A stretch of DNA of 64,000 nucleotides from positions 1,539,501 to 1,603,500 of the forward strand of contig JAEVLN010000001.1 of assembly GCA_018350325.1 (NCBI GenBank), written 5' to 3'. Position numbers and translations under genes: made by a program. Each line of letters opens with the position of its first letter. The first letter of the stretch is position 1. The notes beneath the pieces were generated by a model. The model worked only from the letters and a program-made list of their open reading frames with translations. It did no database searches and had not been told where the DNA came from. Shown here piece by piece: positions 1 to 11,979 of the stretch. The DNA comes from Globodera rostochiensis (taxonomy: Eukaryota > Nematoda > Chromadorea > Rhabditida > Heteroderidae).

Positions 1-3000
1 GCTTCAGCTTCAGTTAAACAAACAACAGCTTCAGGATGCTCCCCATCTTTGCTCGTAAACAAATCTAACAATGCCTTAGCACCAGCCAAATGGGAATTCT
101 TTAAAAAGAAAAAGAAAAATTGGATGAAAAAATAGAAAACGACTTGAAGCATTTTGACGGTGATCGCCTGTCTGAGCACCTCCCGACCTTTGTCCGACCC
201 GCTCTTGAACATCTCCACGAGGGTGTAACAGCCGCAGTCCATGCCCGTCCAGGAGGACAAACTTTCGGCCGGAAGGTCAGCTAGGAAGTCGCTGAGTCGG
301 TGCCCGTCCCTCCGTCGTGGATCCGACTGCAACAATTTGCGGAACACAAAGCGCGCACAGCCGCCCTGCACAATGTGCGATGGTCCGTCCGGAGAGTGAG
401 GAATAAACTCGTCCGATGCAATCTCAGTAATCGCCCGAAAGCATTCATCTAAAAAATTTAACATTTTGAACTGGGCGCGTCCACATAAAAATCAACAACA
501 ACAATCTTTTAAGAGTCAGGGTCCAAAAATTTCTTGGCACATACTACTTATCGAGCTGTTTACTCCGCAACATTTAAATTATTCAAAACTAACCCAAATC
601 AGCGTCGCATATTTCGCGCAGGAATGGGTCAGAAAGTGCTGAACATATAGGGTACAAATCAGGTTTAAATAGTAATGCAAATTTGTTATTACATGGAACT
701 TCCAGAGTATCCAGAACGAGAACCTTAAAAGTGTGATTTTTAATTATTCTGCAAAAAAAAAATATTTAGAAAAACATACGGATGAAATTTTGTTGGAGAG
801 CATATCGCGCATGTTCGCTTTTATGAACGTCATCAAAGGCTCTCGAACGCATTCAAACAATTCGCTGTAGCGGAGCTGTGACAATTTTTTGCTGTTCGGA
901 TTTGAGTCACCCTGATAAATCAAAATATATTTCACATGAAATTTTATGAGAAATCAAAAAAGAGAGAGAGAAACCAGCAAAGTACCTGCTTCAACAACTG
1001 GTTGAGACCTTTGCCGAAGACGCGTTGATCACGGGGATGGACCAAATAGTGAAAGACCCATACACCTGCGCAAAAAATTTCAGTTTCTACAATTTACAAC
1101 AACAAAAAAGCATGCCAATTTTGTTGTAGACAAGATCAGCAATGTTGTTTGCAATTTCCTTAAAAGTGCATTGAAGCAAAAAAAAACAAAGCAAAACTTC
1201 ACTTTGGTGATAACTTCATTAACCAACGTCGTATCATCCACCGTGTCAAAAATGCCAAACAGCACCCGACGAGCATATTCGTCCTGGCATGAACGTATTG
1301 CCAATCCTTTGAAGCTGTTCACAATCGCCTTAAATAAAAAAAATCAAGCAATAAACGATGCGTTCATCAAGACCATCACCCCACCTTCCCTATTTCCAAC
1401 CTTTCGCTCCTTGGTACTTGCATTCCACACACACAAAAGTGCGGCACGAGAACCTCAAAATTGATGCATTAAAATCTATGTAATTCGACCAAAATATTTC
1501 TGTTTTTGGTGTGTTTTAACAAATCGATTTTTTTCGAGTTATCGACCCGCAGTTTTTTAAAAAATTAGATCATAATAGCCAACCCTCTATGGAATGGCAG
1601 ATTTCAGGCAGCTGATCCTTCAGCGAATCGATCATCGACTGGCGCTGGTCCGGTGTACAGTTTGTCAAATAGTCAAGCAACAATTTGTGCGTCAACGAAA
1701 GTTTGAGCGTCGGAATCTTCACCACCGCCTTTTCAAGGAGTTTCTCCAAACTTTGAACAATCGACGGAATCTTTTGCGGATAATTACGCGCTATGGCCTC
1801 AATGTGAAGCAGTGAGACCGGAATATTTTGCTCATTCTAAATAAGCATTAAAAATTAGCACAACAAAAACATAACCCTCTGTACACCTTGAAAAAGGTGA
1901 ACTCGTTCCCATAAAATTCAGCAACAATCGAATGCCTCTGTTCTGCGGTTGCCCATTCGTTGTACACCTGAATTTGCGTAACAATATGATCTTTTTAAGG
2001 TTAAGTGTAAAATATTGTTTAATTGATTAAACCGCAATCTTATTTAAATATTTATTAATTAAATTATAATAAGTCCAAAATTCTAACGGACATCTTCAAG
2101 AACAGTCGCAGAATAAGCAATGCGATACAAATCCATGCAATGTCCTTTAAATGCATTGATGACAATATCCCGTTGATTTTTTGAACTAAAAGAAAATTAA
2201 AACCCAATTTTCTTGGTCGATCTCACCCATATTTGAGCATTTTGGACACCAAAAAATTGGTATATTTCGATTTGACCATCCGCAAAATTTCTGGCGTGAG
2301 CTCGTCAAAGATTTTTTCGCGTATGTCCGGTTTGTTCAATGCAAACAAACACTGTACAACGCGGCAGGTGCTGTGCGTGTAGACCAACTTGGAAAATTTG
2401 CCACAGCACAAGTGCAGCAAATCCTGGACGGACTGCTCCCTCTTCTCCTCGGCGGTGTTTGAGCTAAAAATGACACTTTAGTTTAACAACAACTTCCAAG
2501 CGCAAATGCCTATCGCTGAGTATTATTGAAATTTTCGAAATTACTCAAAATTCTCATAAAAATGGTTTGGGGTTGGCTTGTACTCACTTGCGAATGACTT
2601 CCCACAGTAACTTCGCCTTTCTGATCAGTTCAATATTGGGCTTGTTCTTCTCTTCCAGCTGCCGAATGAACTCGCGTCTCTCTCTCTTACTCATTGACAT
2701 CAGTTTTTCCTTCGTCGACCGTTGAATTTTTATAGTTCGAGATTTTTTGAATAAAGGACGCTTCACTCCGAGTTTTTTCTTTCCGTCATCCTGGCAAAAA
2801 AAAAAATTATTGATAAATTTGTATGCAGTTTAGTGACCGCGGTGTGATTTTTACAGGATCCTCCAGCCCCTTCCGTATCACCCGTTTTTAAAACTACCGG
2901 GATTTTGAAATTGTCTCGCCTGGAACAAGAATTTTTTTTGCAGTTTGAACCAATTTCCTTAATATTTCCGTCAAAATTTTTTTTGTTGCTCTTTCCGGCA

Positions 3001-3432
3001 CCTACATGATTATATAACTTAGAGATTTAAAATATCCCGGTCCCGTTGGATTTGACCAGGGATCTCGGGTCACTTTGGCAATCCCTCCCGTATCCCTGCC
3101 GGTTTACAAAAGTGGTTACATTTCGCTGTTTGGTTCGCTTCTTAACCATTTGTTCCGATTCCTTCGGTTTGGTGGTTTTTTTAACTTCATTTGTCGACGT
3201 AGCAGCAAGAGATTGTTTCAGAATTCCTTTCTGCGGCATCTTCTCCCACTCCGCTTCCGCAGAATGGACGTGCACATTTCCTTCAATTTTAAGTACGCCA
3301 CTTTCGAGGATGCGTGTTTCTGCAATTGAGTTGGCAAATGAGACTCGCTTCTTCTTTCTTGAAGCAGGACTGCTGCCAAGCGTGGGGCTGCTTGAGCGTT
3401 TGGCAACTTTCACACGCTTTATTATTGTCATG
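1..3432 (-). CDS. PUM3: PUM3/Puf-A (Penguin) pumilio-repeat protein, C-terminus cut by window edge
   Basis: Nucleolar RNA-binding protein of the PUM3/Puf6 family, involved in rRNA processing. Likely start is the ATG at 3430-3432, opening a basic, low-complexity N-terminus. Exons on the minus strand (approximate): 3432 to ~3110, 2790-2588, 2463-2227, ~2185-2090, 1967-1887, ~1840-1590, ~1463-1400, ~1330-1180, ~1160-1090, ~1065-990, ~920-784, two short exons near 730 and 640, ~470-145, and 104-1. Recognisable Puf/CPL blocks include FSKLVYTHSTCRVVQC, SKYTNFLVSKMLKYG, EWATAEQRHSIVAEFYG, GSRAALLCVWNASTKERK and DEYARRVLFGIFDTVDD, in the same order as human PUM3. Joins 2790-2588 to 2463-2227 and the exon ending near 1590 to 1463 were checked in frame. 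One donor near 2098 looks weak. The last exon runs off the left edge. The gene is divergent from the USP gene to its right. Confidence 0.85.
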
Positions 3433-4240
3433 AAATTTGTGAATAATCTAAAATCTCGGTGTTCATTAGAGGTAAGATTTTTTTGGGACGTTCGCAGCAT
3501 AAAAGGGGCGAAACAATTTTGGTATCTGACTCCTCTTGGTCTATAAAGCCAGAATTTGAACGGAAGCCACAATAAGAAAGTTATGAGTAGGTTGAGCAAA
3601 AGCGGTTTTAAATCGGGTTCCATTTTGACTCGATTTCAAACTCCTAACCAAAATTCGAACATTTTTCGGAAAATGTTGATCATAGGGCCCAGAAACAAAA
3701 GGACCCAAATCATACACCAAAGCCTAACACACGAATCTGAAAATATTTTTGCGCGAGAACAACTATGAAGTAATTTATGAGCTCGGGACTTTAGTGTACC
3801 TTTCAATGGGAACTCGGTTGCCACTGTGTAAATGCACAAAATAATAAAAGAACTTATGTACTTCCCGTCTATTTATATTGCGCCAGAAAAGCACAAAATG
3901 GACCTTTTTCGATTAGCATTTTTTTTTTGTCATACCTTTGTTCAATCGCAAATAAGCAATATAAAATGTGAAATTAACTTCCTGTCATTTTCAACAACAT
4001 TTTCTTGTTTCTTTTTTATTTCCAAAGAGACGTTTTCTTCGCACTTTTCTGACCATAGTTTTTTTTGAAGTTCGTACTATCGTTTAGCTTCTGCCAAATA
4101 ATGGATTCTATCAAACCCACAAAAGCCTTGATAGATACCCAAATTTGTTAGTTGTTCTAGGAATTAATTGTTTCAAAATTTTTGGCGCCACGTCAATATG
4201 TCTCATTGAATTAAGTTTCAGATAATTAACTCCGTCCGTC
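3433..4240. other. Intergenic spacer between divergent PUM3 and USP genes
   Basis: AT-rich, with long T runs and no convincing coding exon. It presumably holds the promoters of the two divergent genes. A stretch at about 3627-3660 resembles 16275-16320 (shared words such as TTCAAACTCC and AATTCGAACATTTTTC), suggesting a short dispersed repeat. Confidence 0.5.
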
Positions 4241-4400
4241 GTGTTACCTACTCCGTCGCATTATTGGAGTAAAGCTGCTCAACGAGTGTTGGACTTACAT
4301 CACACCGAAGTGCCATCTCATAACTGGTCAGCAGTGCTGTTTTATCTCATTTTTTTTCTAAAAAACAAATTCAGGGAATTTTACGAGTACACGCATCAAG
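4241..4400 (+). pseudogene. Fragment of a NATD1-like gene (relic)
   Basis: The stretch from about 4257 matches exon 2 of the NATD1-like gene at 32336-32444. Shared pieces are GCATTATTGGAGTA, GAGTGTTGGACTT and CACACCGAAGTGCCATCTCA. After a deletion of about 30 bases it continues with an intron-like stretch ending in TTCAG and then GGAATTTTACG, which parallels the NATD1 exon 3 start GGAGCTTTTCG. The glycine-rich acetyl-CoA loop is missing, so this cannot encode a working acetyltransferase. It lies just upstream of the USP gene and could supply untranslated leader or promoter sequence. Confidence 0.65.
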
Positions 4401-4578
4401 CAATGGGAGCAGAGGACGAGACTTTTCGCGATGATTTTCCAGAGGACGAAGTTGAGTGCATAACTGAAATCTGACAAGGAGGGGTGACCTTGAATGTGGG
4501 AGTGGGTGGTGTTGAAAGATGGGATTTGCTTGGAACTATCGTAAATTTCAGCCATATCATGCAAAACTTTTTTCAGGT

Positions 4579-6775
4579 ATGATTGATTACGTGTCAAATG
4601 AAGAGGACTTGGGCGAATGTCGCAATGAACGTTTATTCGGCAAATTTGGACCAAAAACGTCGGACGGAGTGCCTCAACCAATATCGGGCTCAGTGGACGA
4701 ACCAAGCGCGCCTCAACCAAAATTGCCTGACTCAGTGAACGAACCAAGCGTGTTGGGCGGAGTGCTCAACATCGGCAACACTTGTTACATGGGAGCGGCC
4801 ATCCAAACACTGGCAAATGTGTCCGAACTCAGCGATTTTCTGCTCAGCAAGTGGGTGTTTTTTGTGCTTAATATGTTATGATCAGTCTTGAACTCTTTCT
4901 CAGTGAACAACGCTTTTCCCACTTGCCAATGGTGAGAAAATATGCCCAAATGCTCCGTGCTCTTCTGGAACGCAAGGAAACCGCAACTCCACAGGAATTG
5001 AAGGTGTTCATGGGCATTGGTTGGTGGGGGAATTTGAGGTAATTCTCATTTTCAGGAAGCCATCTCCGCAACGAGCACTCTCTTTGCGGACAATGAGCAA
5101 CACGACAGTCAGGAATTCCTTCAGTTTTTCTTGGACGCGTTGCACGAATCTCTGAAGAAAGTTCCGGAAGCAAAACGAGGAGTTCCCAGCGAAGAAATGT
5201 CGGCGGAGAAGAGGGCAATTGCGGGAGCCGACGACGGCACTGTGCACGATGGGGACGGAATGTGGCAAAATGCGCACAATGTAAAGTTTTCATTTAAATC
5301 AGCTAATATTTAATTAATGCGTATTTAAGCAATGGAAGAAAGAAGTGCTCAGCGCAAAGGAGGGCAGCACTGTAAGCGTTTGTATAGATGTCATCAGCTA
5401 AGCATTAACTTCTGTCCCGCCCAATTCAAAGGTTCTGGACTTGTTCGCTGGACAATTCCTCTCCAAATTGCATTGTCCAAATTGTGCACATTCGTCCAAC
5501 ACCTTCGAGCTGTTTACAATGTTGCAGTTGCAAATTCCCGTTCCTGAAAGCATTTGGATCCTCTTCAAAGGTAAGAAGATTGGGAGTAGCGTTTGCGTTC
5601 CGAATTTAATATTTATCACTTTCAGCGATCAGAAGTGACATCAACAGTACGGTTGTTCGGTACGCCATGAGAATTCCGTCGACCACCGAACTTGTGGGCA
5701 TAAAACAGCTTATTTGCGAACGAATTGGCATTGCCACTGGCGAAGGACACATCATCATTCAGAACAAAAGTGACCGGAAATACAATGTATAAGCCATTTA
5801 GGCAGTAATTTTTGAGTGTATTTGATCCTTTTAAGGCGGATGTTTCACGAATGTTTAATGCCAAAAAGGATGAGGCCGAACCTGGCTGCACTCTGATGGG
5901 AATGTCGCTCCATGCCATTGAAATTTGGTGCTTTGAAGCCGAAAATATAGCCGCTGACTACGGAAACCGTTTCATTGAGATCTACAGTGAATCGGTAAGT
6001 TTTGTTGTTAATATTTCAACTTTTGGTTTGATCGTTCCATTGTTTTTTCAGCTCTTTTCTGATGATCCGTCGCTGGCGGAGGCTGATCGGTCCGATTTGC
6101 TGAGCATCGACGCCTGTCTCAAGGACTTCACAAGCGAAGAACAAATCGACGGTTCGCACTGCGACAACTGCAAAAGTCCCTCCTCCAAATTGGCCAAACA
6201 ATTGTCATTCACGCGGCTGCCCGACATTCTGGTAGCACTTTTTTTCTTCTTTTTGTTTTTTTTTGTTTCTCAAAAACTTGCATTTTCAGGTCATTTGCTT
6301 CAAACGCTTCATTTTCGTGCCCTCTCTGGGGCGATTCAGCAAACAGGGCGTGCCCGTTTCGTTTCCACTCGACAACTTTGATCCGAGCCCATATTTTGCG
6401 CGCGATGTCCCACAACAATTCTTGATCAACTCACGCTATTTCTGCATTGGAATTGTGGTAAGACATTTGTTGCGATATGACATTTATTTTCCCAATTTGT
6501 ACATTCCCCCCCCCCCAACAGACTCATCACGGCCAGCTCAACTACGGCCACTACTGCTCTTATGTGCGCGATTTGTCTTCCAACAAATGGATTTTCTGCA
6601 ATGACTCGAAAACTCTTGTAAGCAAATGCCGATTTTGTATTGTCCCATTTAAATTTTTTTTTTTTCTTATCAGCTCATGGACAGTGTGCCGAGCACGCGA
6701 GATGCTTACATTGTGTTCTACCAGCGAAGGGCTGATGTGCGAACTTCCACAGTGCGACGGGACCCGCGAGGATGA
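4579..6775 (+). CDS. Ubiquitin carboxyl-terminal hydrolase, USP family (USP4/11/15-like layout)
   Basis: Cysteine protease that removes ubiquitin from proteins. The chosen start ATG at 4579 lies just after a TTTTTTCAG acceptor, fitting trans-splicing. About nine exons: 4579-4850, 4904 to ~5006, ~5057-5283, ~5333-5371, ~5430-5570, ~5627-5788, ~5836-5995, ~6051-6230, then ~6290-6460, ~6523-6616 and ~6675-6775. The Cys box NIGNTCYMGAAIQTL supplies the nucleophile. The HDSQEFLQFFLDALHE block and the His box YGHYCSYVRD followed by WIFCND complete the catalytic site. CPNC and CDNC pairs look like the zinc ribbon. A segment of about 200 residues separates the CPNC and CDNC halves, as in USP4/15. No N-terminal DUSP or UBL domain is seen, so the exact subfamily is uncertain. 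The 3' end reaches RRDPRG and TGA. Confidence 0.85.
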
Positions 6776-7279
6776 AATCGAATCCTGAAGGCGGCAAATA
6801 CACGACGACAACGACGGATGGATAGAATCACTCCCAATCTTCTTCCTCACACGCACAATTAATATATTATTATTGTATTTTACCATATCACTTCATATCA
6901 TACGGGTCTATTACCATGTGAGATTATTGTTAACTAGTCATAAAGGAATAAATGAAAAATGGAGTATTGAACACGCTTGTGAGCATGTGTGGGTTGCTTG
7001 AACTGATCATCGTGAAAATTGGGGACGACGTCGGAGGCTAAACCTCCGAATTAAATTTTCATTCAAATTGTTCTAAATTTAAGCCCATGGGGCTGTTGTA
7101 GTTTAGTCCTAATGCTTGCTTGAAATTTATGTGTAAAATGACTAATAAAAATGTTCACGACCTTCCAAACTGAGGCGATTGTTCATTGCTGGAAATGATT
7201 GTTGATCTTGAAGCTCATAAAATGACACTTTCCTATCCTTATATCGTCAGCTTTTCCGCCCTATTGCTTGCATTTCATA
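6776..7279. other. Spacer between USP and cysteine-rich genes
   Basis: AT-rich spacer with polyadenylation-like AATAAA words near 6948 and 7143. No coding exon is supported. A short inverted repeat occurs at about 7027-7048 (GTCGGAGG...CCTCCGA). Confidence 0.4.
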
Positions 7280-8336
7280 ATGCATACGTTCTGCAACAAC
7301 TCTTCCCGCCGTTTATTCATTGTGTTGGTGGTGTTCGGCGGACTGGTCGAATTGCTCCGCGCACCACCGTCGGTGGATTTTGATGTATGTATATTATTCA
7401 TTCTATGCATTCTCTGGGCTTGTTCAAGACAGGACAACCCGGCGTTTCCGGTCCGAATGAATCCGTCTTTAAAATACATAGTTGTGGATTAAAATTTTCG
7501 GGTGATATTGAAATAACGGGTTTTTCGGTTTTGAATAACGCTAATTCTGTTCTCAATGACAGGATGAAGAGGAGCGCAACTTTTTTCGGACTGCAAACAA
7601 CGTCACTCAAATTTCGCGCACAAAAAAGTGCATTTTAGGAGTAAGCGCATTTTCTATTGATTTTTCCTGATCCGATTATGACAGGCCGAGTGCACCAAAC
7701 ACTCCGATTGTGGGCAAGCCGAGAGTGCGAAAAAAATTGGGACAGGGGCTCGTTACTGTAAGGGGATTAGGGTCGGCAAATGCGACTGTTCAGCATGCAA
7801 AAAATATTGGGTAAGTTTAAAAGCGGTCGGGGGCAGATTGGCGCCGACAAGTTTGGTTAAACTAAATAAAACAATCTTGATACCTATGTATATATAGTTC
7901 GAAAGCACTATATTTTAACATATGATGTTCGAGAAATTTTGAATTTTTGACCAAATGTTTGACTTCGGGTTCAGTGTACAAAAATTGGTTCTCCGTCACT
8001 TTAGGGGAGGAATGGGGCGGCCCCTCAGTTTTTCCCTTTGTTACGACAAGTTCGTTTATAAAGCGCTGCAAAAACGACGTCATGTGTGGCGGGCTGAAGG
8101 GTTCGTGCCAAGCTAATGGCCATTGCGATTGCTACAGCGGTGGAACACAAAAACAAACAAAAATGCTAAGAAAAAACCCCGTAAATTTAGCTGCCCGCAA
8201 ATTTTACAAGTCGAAGGATCTGCACGGACGCAGAACCAAGAATGCGGCTTATGTGCAGCTTTGCTACACGGACAACTGTGCAACATCGGGCGACTGCTTC
8301 GGATTGCCCTGTTTGAAGGGCGAATGTGTGTGCTGA
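7280..8336 (+). CDS. Small secreted cysteine-rich protein (EB-module-like repeats)
   Basis: Predicted exons 7280-7384, 7563-7640, 7685-7810 and 8064-8336, all phase 0, give 193 residues. Exon 4 may hold a further 51-nt intron starting at about 8152 (GTGGAA...TTTAG) that would keep the frame. The N-terminus has a hydrophobic stretch RRLFIVLVVFGGLVELL, a signal peptide or anchor. The rest carries three cysteine clusters of the form C-x(4-5)-C...C-x-C: CTKHSDC...CDCSAC, CKNDVMCGG...CDC, and CYTDNC...CLKGECVC. The spacing recalls EB modules and other disulfide-rich extracellular domains. No specific family was recognised. Secretion plus disulfides would suit an extracellular or effector role, but that is inference. 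Confidence 0.65.
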
Positions 8337-8616
8337 TGGTTAACCACACTCCATGATACATTTACCACATACATCTGGACACACAACGGCAATAAAAAAT
8401 TTATTATTTAAACAAAATGCTTATATTCAAAGTTATAACGATCGGACTAAACTGCGAGAAGGTTCTCTATTCCAGAAAAAAATTGCCCGAAAACATTCGT
8501 AAAATAGGTGGAAATATTTTTGACTATTGTATCGGCCCGTCCCCTCTCGAAAGTGTAACGGTGCAATAAAATTGATCAACTTGCTTAAAAACCCCGACAG
8601 TTTGTAAAGGTCAATT

Positions 8617-10959
8617 TCAAAACTCCTTCTCCTTGATCAATCGTTCCTCGTCATATTTATAGTTTCGGCAAAGATGCGCCATGGCCTGCAATTTAAAAAA
8701 ATATTCCCTTTTTCAAACAAAGTCGTCGTTCGACCTTCTCATGGTACATTCGGTCGTCGAGGTCAGCCATCGGCAAGTAGTAAGCCTTCTTGAACTGCTC
8801 CAACGCCTCGTCGCGTTGATTCATTTTTTCATACACAAGTCCCAAATAGTAATTGTTCGCAGCGTAAAAAGAAGGCTAAATGGACTTAATGTGTTTGTTT
8901 TCTTCTTAAATTATTTTTGAAACGTCCGTTATCAATTCGCTTAAGTTAACTATTTAATAAAATAATTGTTTTTCTTATAAAAAATTCTCAACCATTCGAT
9001 TCGATAAGCATAAAATCCAATTTCGTCTCAAGATTTGTATTTTCAAATGCACCTTTTACCCTTCTCTCCGTTCATTCAAGACCCAAAGGTCTGGCTCTAC
9101 GTACGCCCTTACGCACCGAAATGGTTTCTGCTCGTTCAAAACACCGAAGTGCCTCGTCATAGGTCGATTTGGGCGGCGTTGCATAGACCATCGAGGCCAA
9201 CCAGCGCATGTGCGAGGGAAGGTCCGCAAACTCATAGTGCCACACGCCTGGGGAATGGGGAGCAACTGATCAATCCGCCCGCACTTAACAAAACGCAGAA
9301 TTTTTGGGTCCGACTGCGCCAATACTTTTCCATTTGGTCAATGTTTTTTTTTGGAAATTCTGGTGGTGCCGAAAAAAGTCTCCGAGAAATTTGTAATTTT
9401 TATTGAGATAAATGACACCATTATGGTCGATTTTTTCTATCTTACGGCCAGTGGAAGAGAGGAGTTTGCCCTGTCGCAATGATGTGCCAGCTATGGACGA
9501 GGGTTGCTCCGGGTTACCCGAAACTCGGGAGCCGGTCTTCCTCGACCCGAGGTTTTTTGACGATCCGAAACCCGACACGACATCTTTTTCGACTTAGAGC
9601 AACCCTGCTACGGACATTGCACTTTACTCACCCAAGAGGTGCCAAGTAGTGGCATCAAATGCGTTGAGCTCCAGAGCACGCTCAAAATGAGACTTGACTT
9701 CAAGTGCCTTGGAAATGCGCGCTTTGTTGCCCTCCAACTCGGCAGTTCTGTCCAACAAAATTGCGTACCTTTGAAAGCAAACAATTTTTGGATGACTTTT
9801 CCACCATTTTGTTTACCATTTATGTGCACCAAATGAGCCAGTGGTCGGCTGATTCTCCAATGCCTTTTTGGCGAAATCAAAGGCCTGTTTTTATAATTCG
9901 AATTTTTTGAATGGTAAATTGTAATATATTTCTATATTTCAACCTCGTAACAAAGTCGTTTGGATTCGTCCGCACTTCGTGCCGCCCTGCCCTGCTTGTA
10001 AAGCACTCGCGCAAGACGCCACAGCACCTCCGGGTTGTTCGACGAGCGATGTCTGAACACAACATTTTCAAAACCTTCGAGATTTGAAGAATATTCCTCA
10101 TTTTTTTCTCAGAAAAGTTATTACTAAAATTTCCTCTTTTTCTGACGCATACCCCGCCCCAGGACATAACAAGCAAAATTTTTAAAGGGTAGAAGTAAAT
10201 CGGAAAGCAAAACAAAGAAAATGACCCTACCTACGTAGCACCTTGTACGCGTTGTCAATCAAGCTGGCTTCGTAGTACAGGTCCGCCTCGCGGATCAGCA
10301 GCAAGGGTTGCTCGTCGTTGGCCTCCTTCTGTTTGTCCTTGTCATCTTTGCCGAGCCCAAACAACGACAGCGAAAGCGCTGCGCCTCCTCCCGCCAGAAT
10401 GCCAAAACGATTTTTTTGTGATGAGTCGCCGCTCCTCTGATTTTTGTTATAGTGCAGCCCAATCAGTTTGGCATCCGCTTCCAGAAGGGTCAAATCACTC
10501 TTGGACCCCATAAATCGCTCACTTAACTCTTAAAAACTTCTTTTTTTTACAGATTACAAAAAAAAAACGAATAAATACCTGGGTCAATCAATTTGATTAG
10601 CACTTGCGATCCGATGACATACTTTCTTAAAATGTAAGATTGTACATGATTCACTATTGAAGAATTAATCAGATCGAATTTTATTAAAAGTTGGATTTTT
10701 TGCAACATTTCGGCAGGGTTGGCCCATTCCATTTCAAACGTGACATGGAATTGCCGAGCTCTGCTGGTGTCCGATCTGTAAGAAATACGCACTCGGCATC
10801 CTTTTCTGGACGCTTGCAGACGGCGTTGAATTTGAGTCCAAAATCGATGTAGAGGTCGTCGTTGACACGATGTACAACTCGCCCAATCAACATTTGACCG
10901 TTGAAATCGCCAAGCCTGACAAAGCTGGAATTGCGTAGCAATTTGGCAAAAGAAGCCAT
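8617..10959 (-). CDS. Mitochondrial ribosomal protein S28 fused in frame to an RMDN-like TPR protein
   Basis: Exons 10959-10793, 10625-10579, 10528 to ~10246, then ~10056-9960, ~9900-9825, ~9773-9631, ~9250-9140, ~8875-8740 and ~8685-8617. The first three joins were checked for phase. The N-terminal part (LIGRVVHRVNDDLYIDFG, LSERFMGSKSDLTLLEADA) matches mitochondrial small-subunit protein S28. The same open frame then runs through a hydrophobic, glycine/alanine-rich linker and a charged linker into LIREADLYYEASLIDNAYKV. Next come NPEVLWRLARVLYKQGRAAR, RISKALEVKSHFERALELN and WHLLGVWHYEFADLP, the TPR core of the regulator of microtubule dynamics family. Human S28 ends where the linker begins. 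Either this is a true fusion or an unseen alternative start splits it. Confidence 0.72.
9500..9606. mobile_element. Miniature inverted-repeat element (AGGGTTGCTC ends)
   Basis: 107-bp unit with perfect 10-bp inverted ends, AGGGTTGCTC at 9500-9509 and its complement at 9597-9606. The flanks GCTATGGACG and GCTACGGACA match at 8 of 10 positions and may be an old target duplication. It lies in an intron of the S28/RMDN gene. Confidence 0.6.
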
Positions 10960-11159
10960 TTCAGCATGTAAACTGTAATTATGTATGTATCTGTAAACAA
11001 ATTAAAGGAATGGGTTAATAATTTTCGAACAATTTCAATGCTTAACACTCGAGGTTGATGCGTTCCTTTACTATATGCCAAACTGCCGGTTTCAAACATT
11101 AGCAAATGAAATTCTCAATAAAAAACAATCAATATTTTACATATTATGTATTTGATTAG

Positions 11160-11979
11160 ATGTTGACCGGATCTGATCTCGACTTTTTCAATCTTTGCTT
11201 TAAGTTAGCGGAAACGGCGTACAAGGCACAGGAAGTGCCCGTTGGTTGTGTTATTGTCACTAATGAGGTGGTGATTGGGACAGGTTTCAATCAAGTTAAC
11301 AGGTGATAAACTAAACCATTTAATATCAAGTTTCACTTTTTTCTAAATATTACTGCTTTTAGGACTAAAAACCCAACTCGTCATGCAGAGTTTGTTGCGA
11401 TTGCAGAAGCTAATGAATGGTGCACGTTGCACAATGAGAATTTCATTGAAGTGAGTTTCGATTGCAACAACAACAAAAATTGTTCTAATTTTATTCCTTT
11501 TTTTGTATTATTTAGACAATGAAACGAGCGACATTTTATGTGAATCTTGAACCGTGTATTATGTGTGCCAGCGCATTGTACCAGCTTCGAATAAAGCGAT
11601 TGATATTCGGCGCCAAAAATCCTCGTTTTGGTGGAATTTATAGTGTTGTGAGCAATGCTGACTTCGGACATGATCACGAAATTGAGGTGGTGTTCGACAA
11701 AATGAATTTTTCTAATATACCAGCGAGGGGGTTATAGGTGGGCTACAGCCCCCCCCCACGAAATCAAAAAATGCTAGGGAAAAATAATTATAAATTCAAA
11801 ATAATTTTTCTTAACCAACCGCTTATACTTAAAGCTTTCTGGGTACGCCCTTGAAACATACCTTTAAGATAACCTCCGAGATTGAGAAGGATCGATGCAT
11901 CAGTTTGCTGAGAACTTTCTACGACCGAGAGAATACTTTTGCACCGGAAGAAAAACGGAAAAGCAAAAAAAAATGTTGA
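11160..11979 (+). CDS. ADAT2: tRNA-specific adenosine deaminase subunit 2 (ADAT2)
   Basis: Catalytic subunit of the heterodimer that converts adenosine 34 of tRNA anticodons to inosine. Exons 11160-11302, 11363-11450, 11516-11691 and 11835-11979 keep frame and give 183 residues, close to the family size. The zinc site is visible as [10 protein letters not shown] (His ligand and catalytic Glu) and [10 protein letters not shown] (PCxxC). The C-terminal helix and lysine-rich tail ([20 protein letters not shown]) are typical of ADAT2. The last donor (GTTCGA at 11692) is atypical and was chosen because it is the only one found that keeps phase. The last intron holds a run of nine Cs and may contain an inserted repeat. 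HPF1 follows 270 bp downstream on the same strand. Confidence 0.88.

Noticed and set aside
4241..4474. Upstream coding exon of the USP gene ending in an acidic EDEVECITEI tail
   Set aside because: It overlaps the NATD1 relic, ends in its own stop, and does not join in an obvious frame to the exon at 4579.
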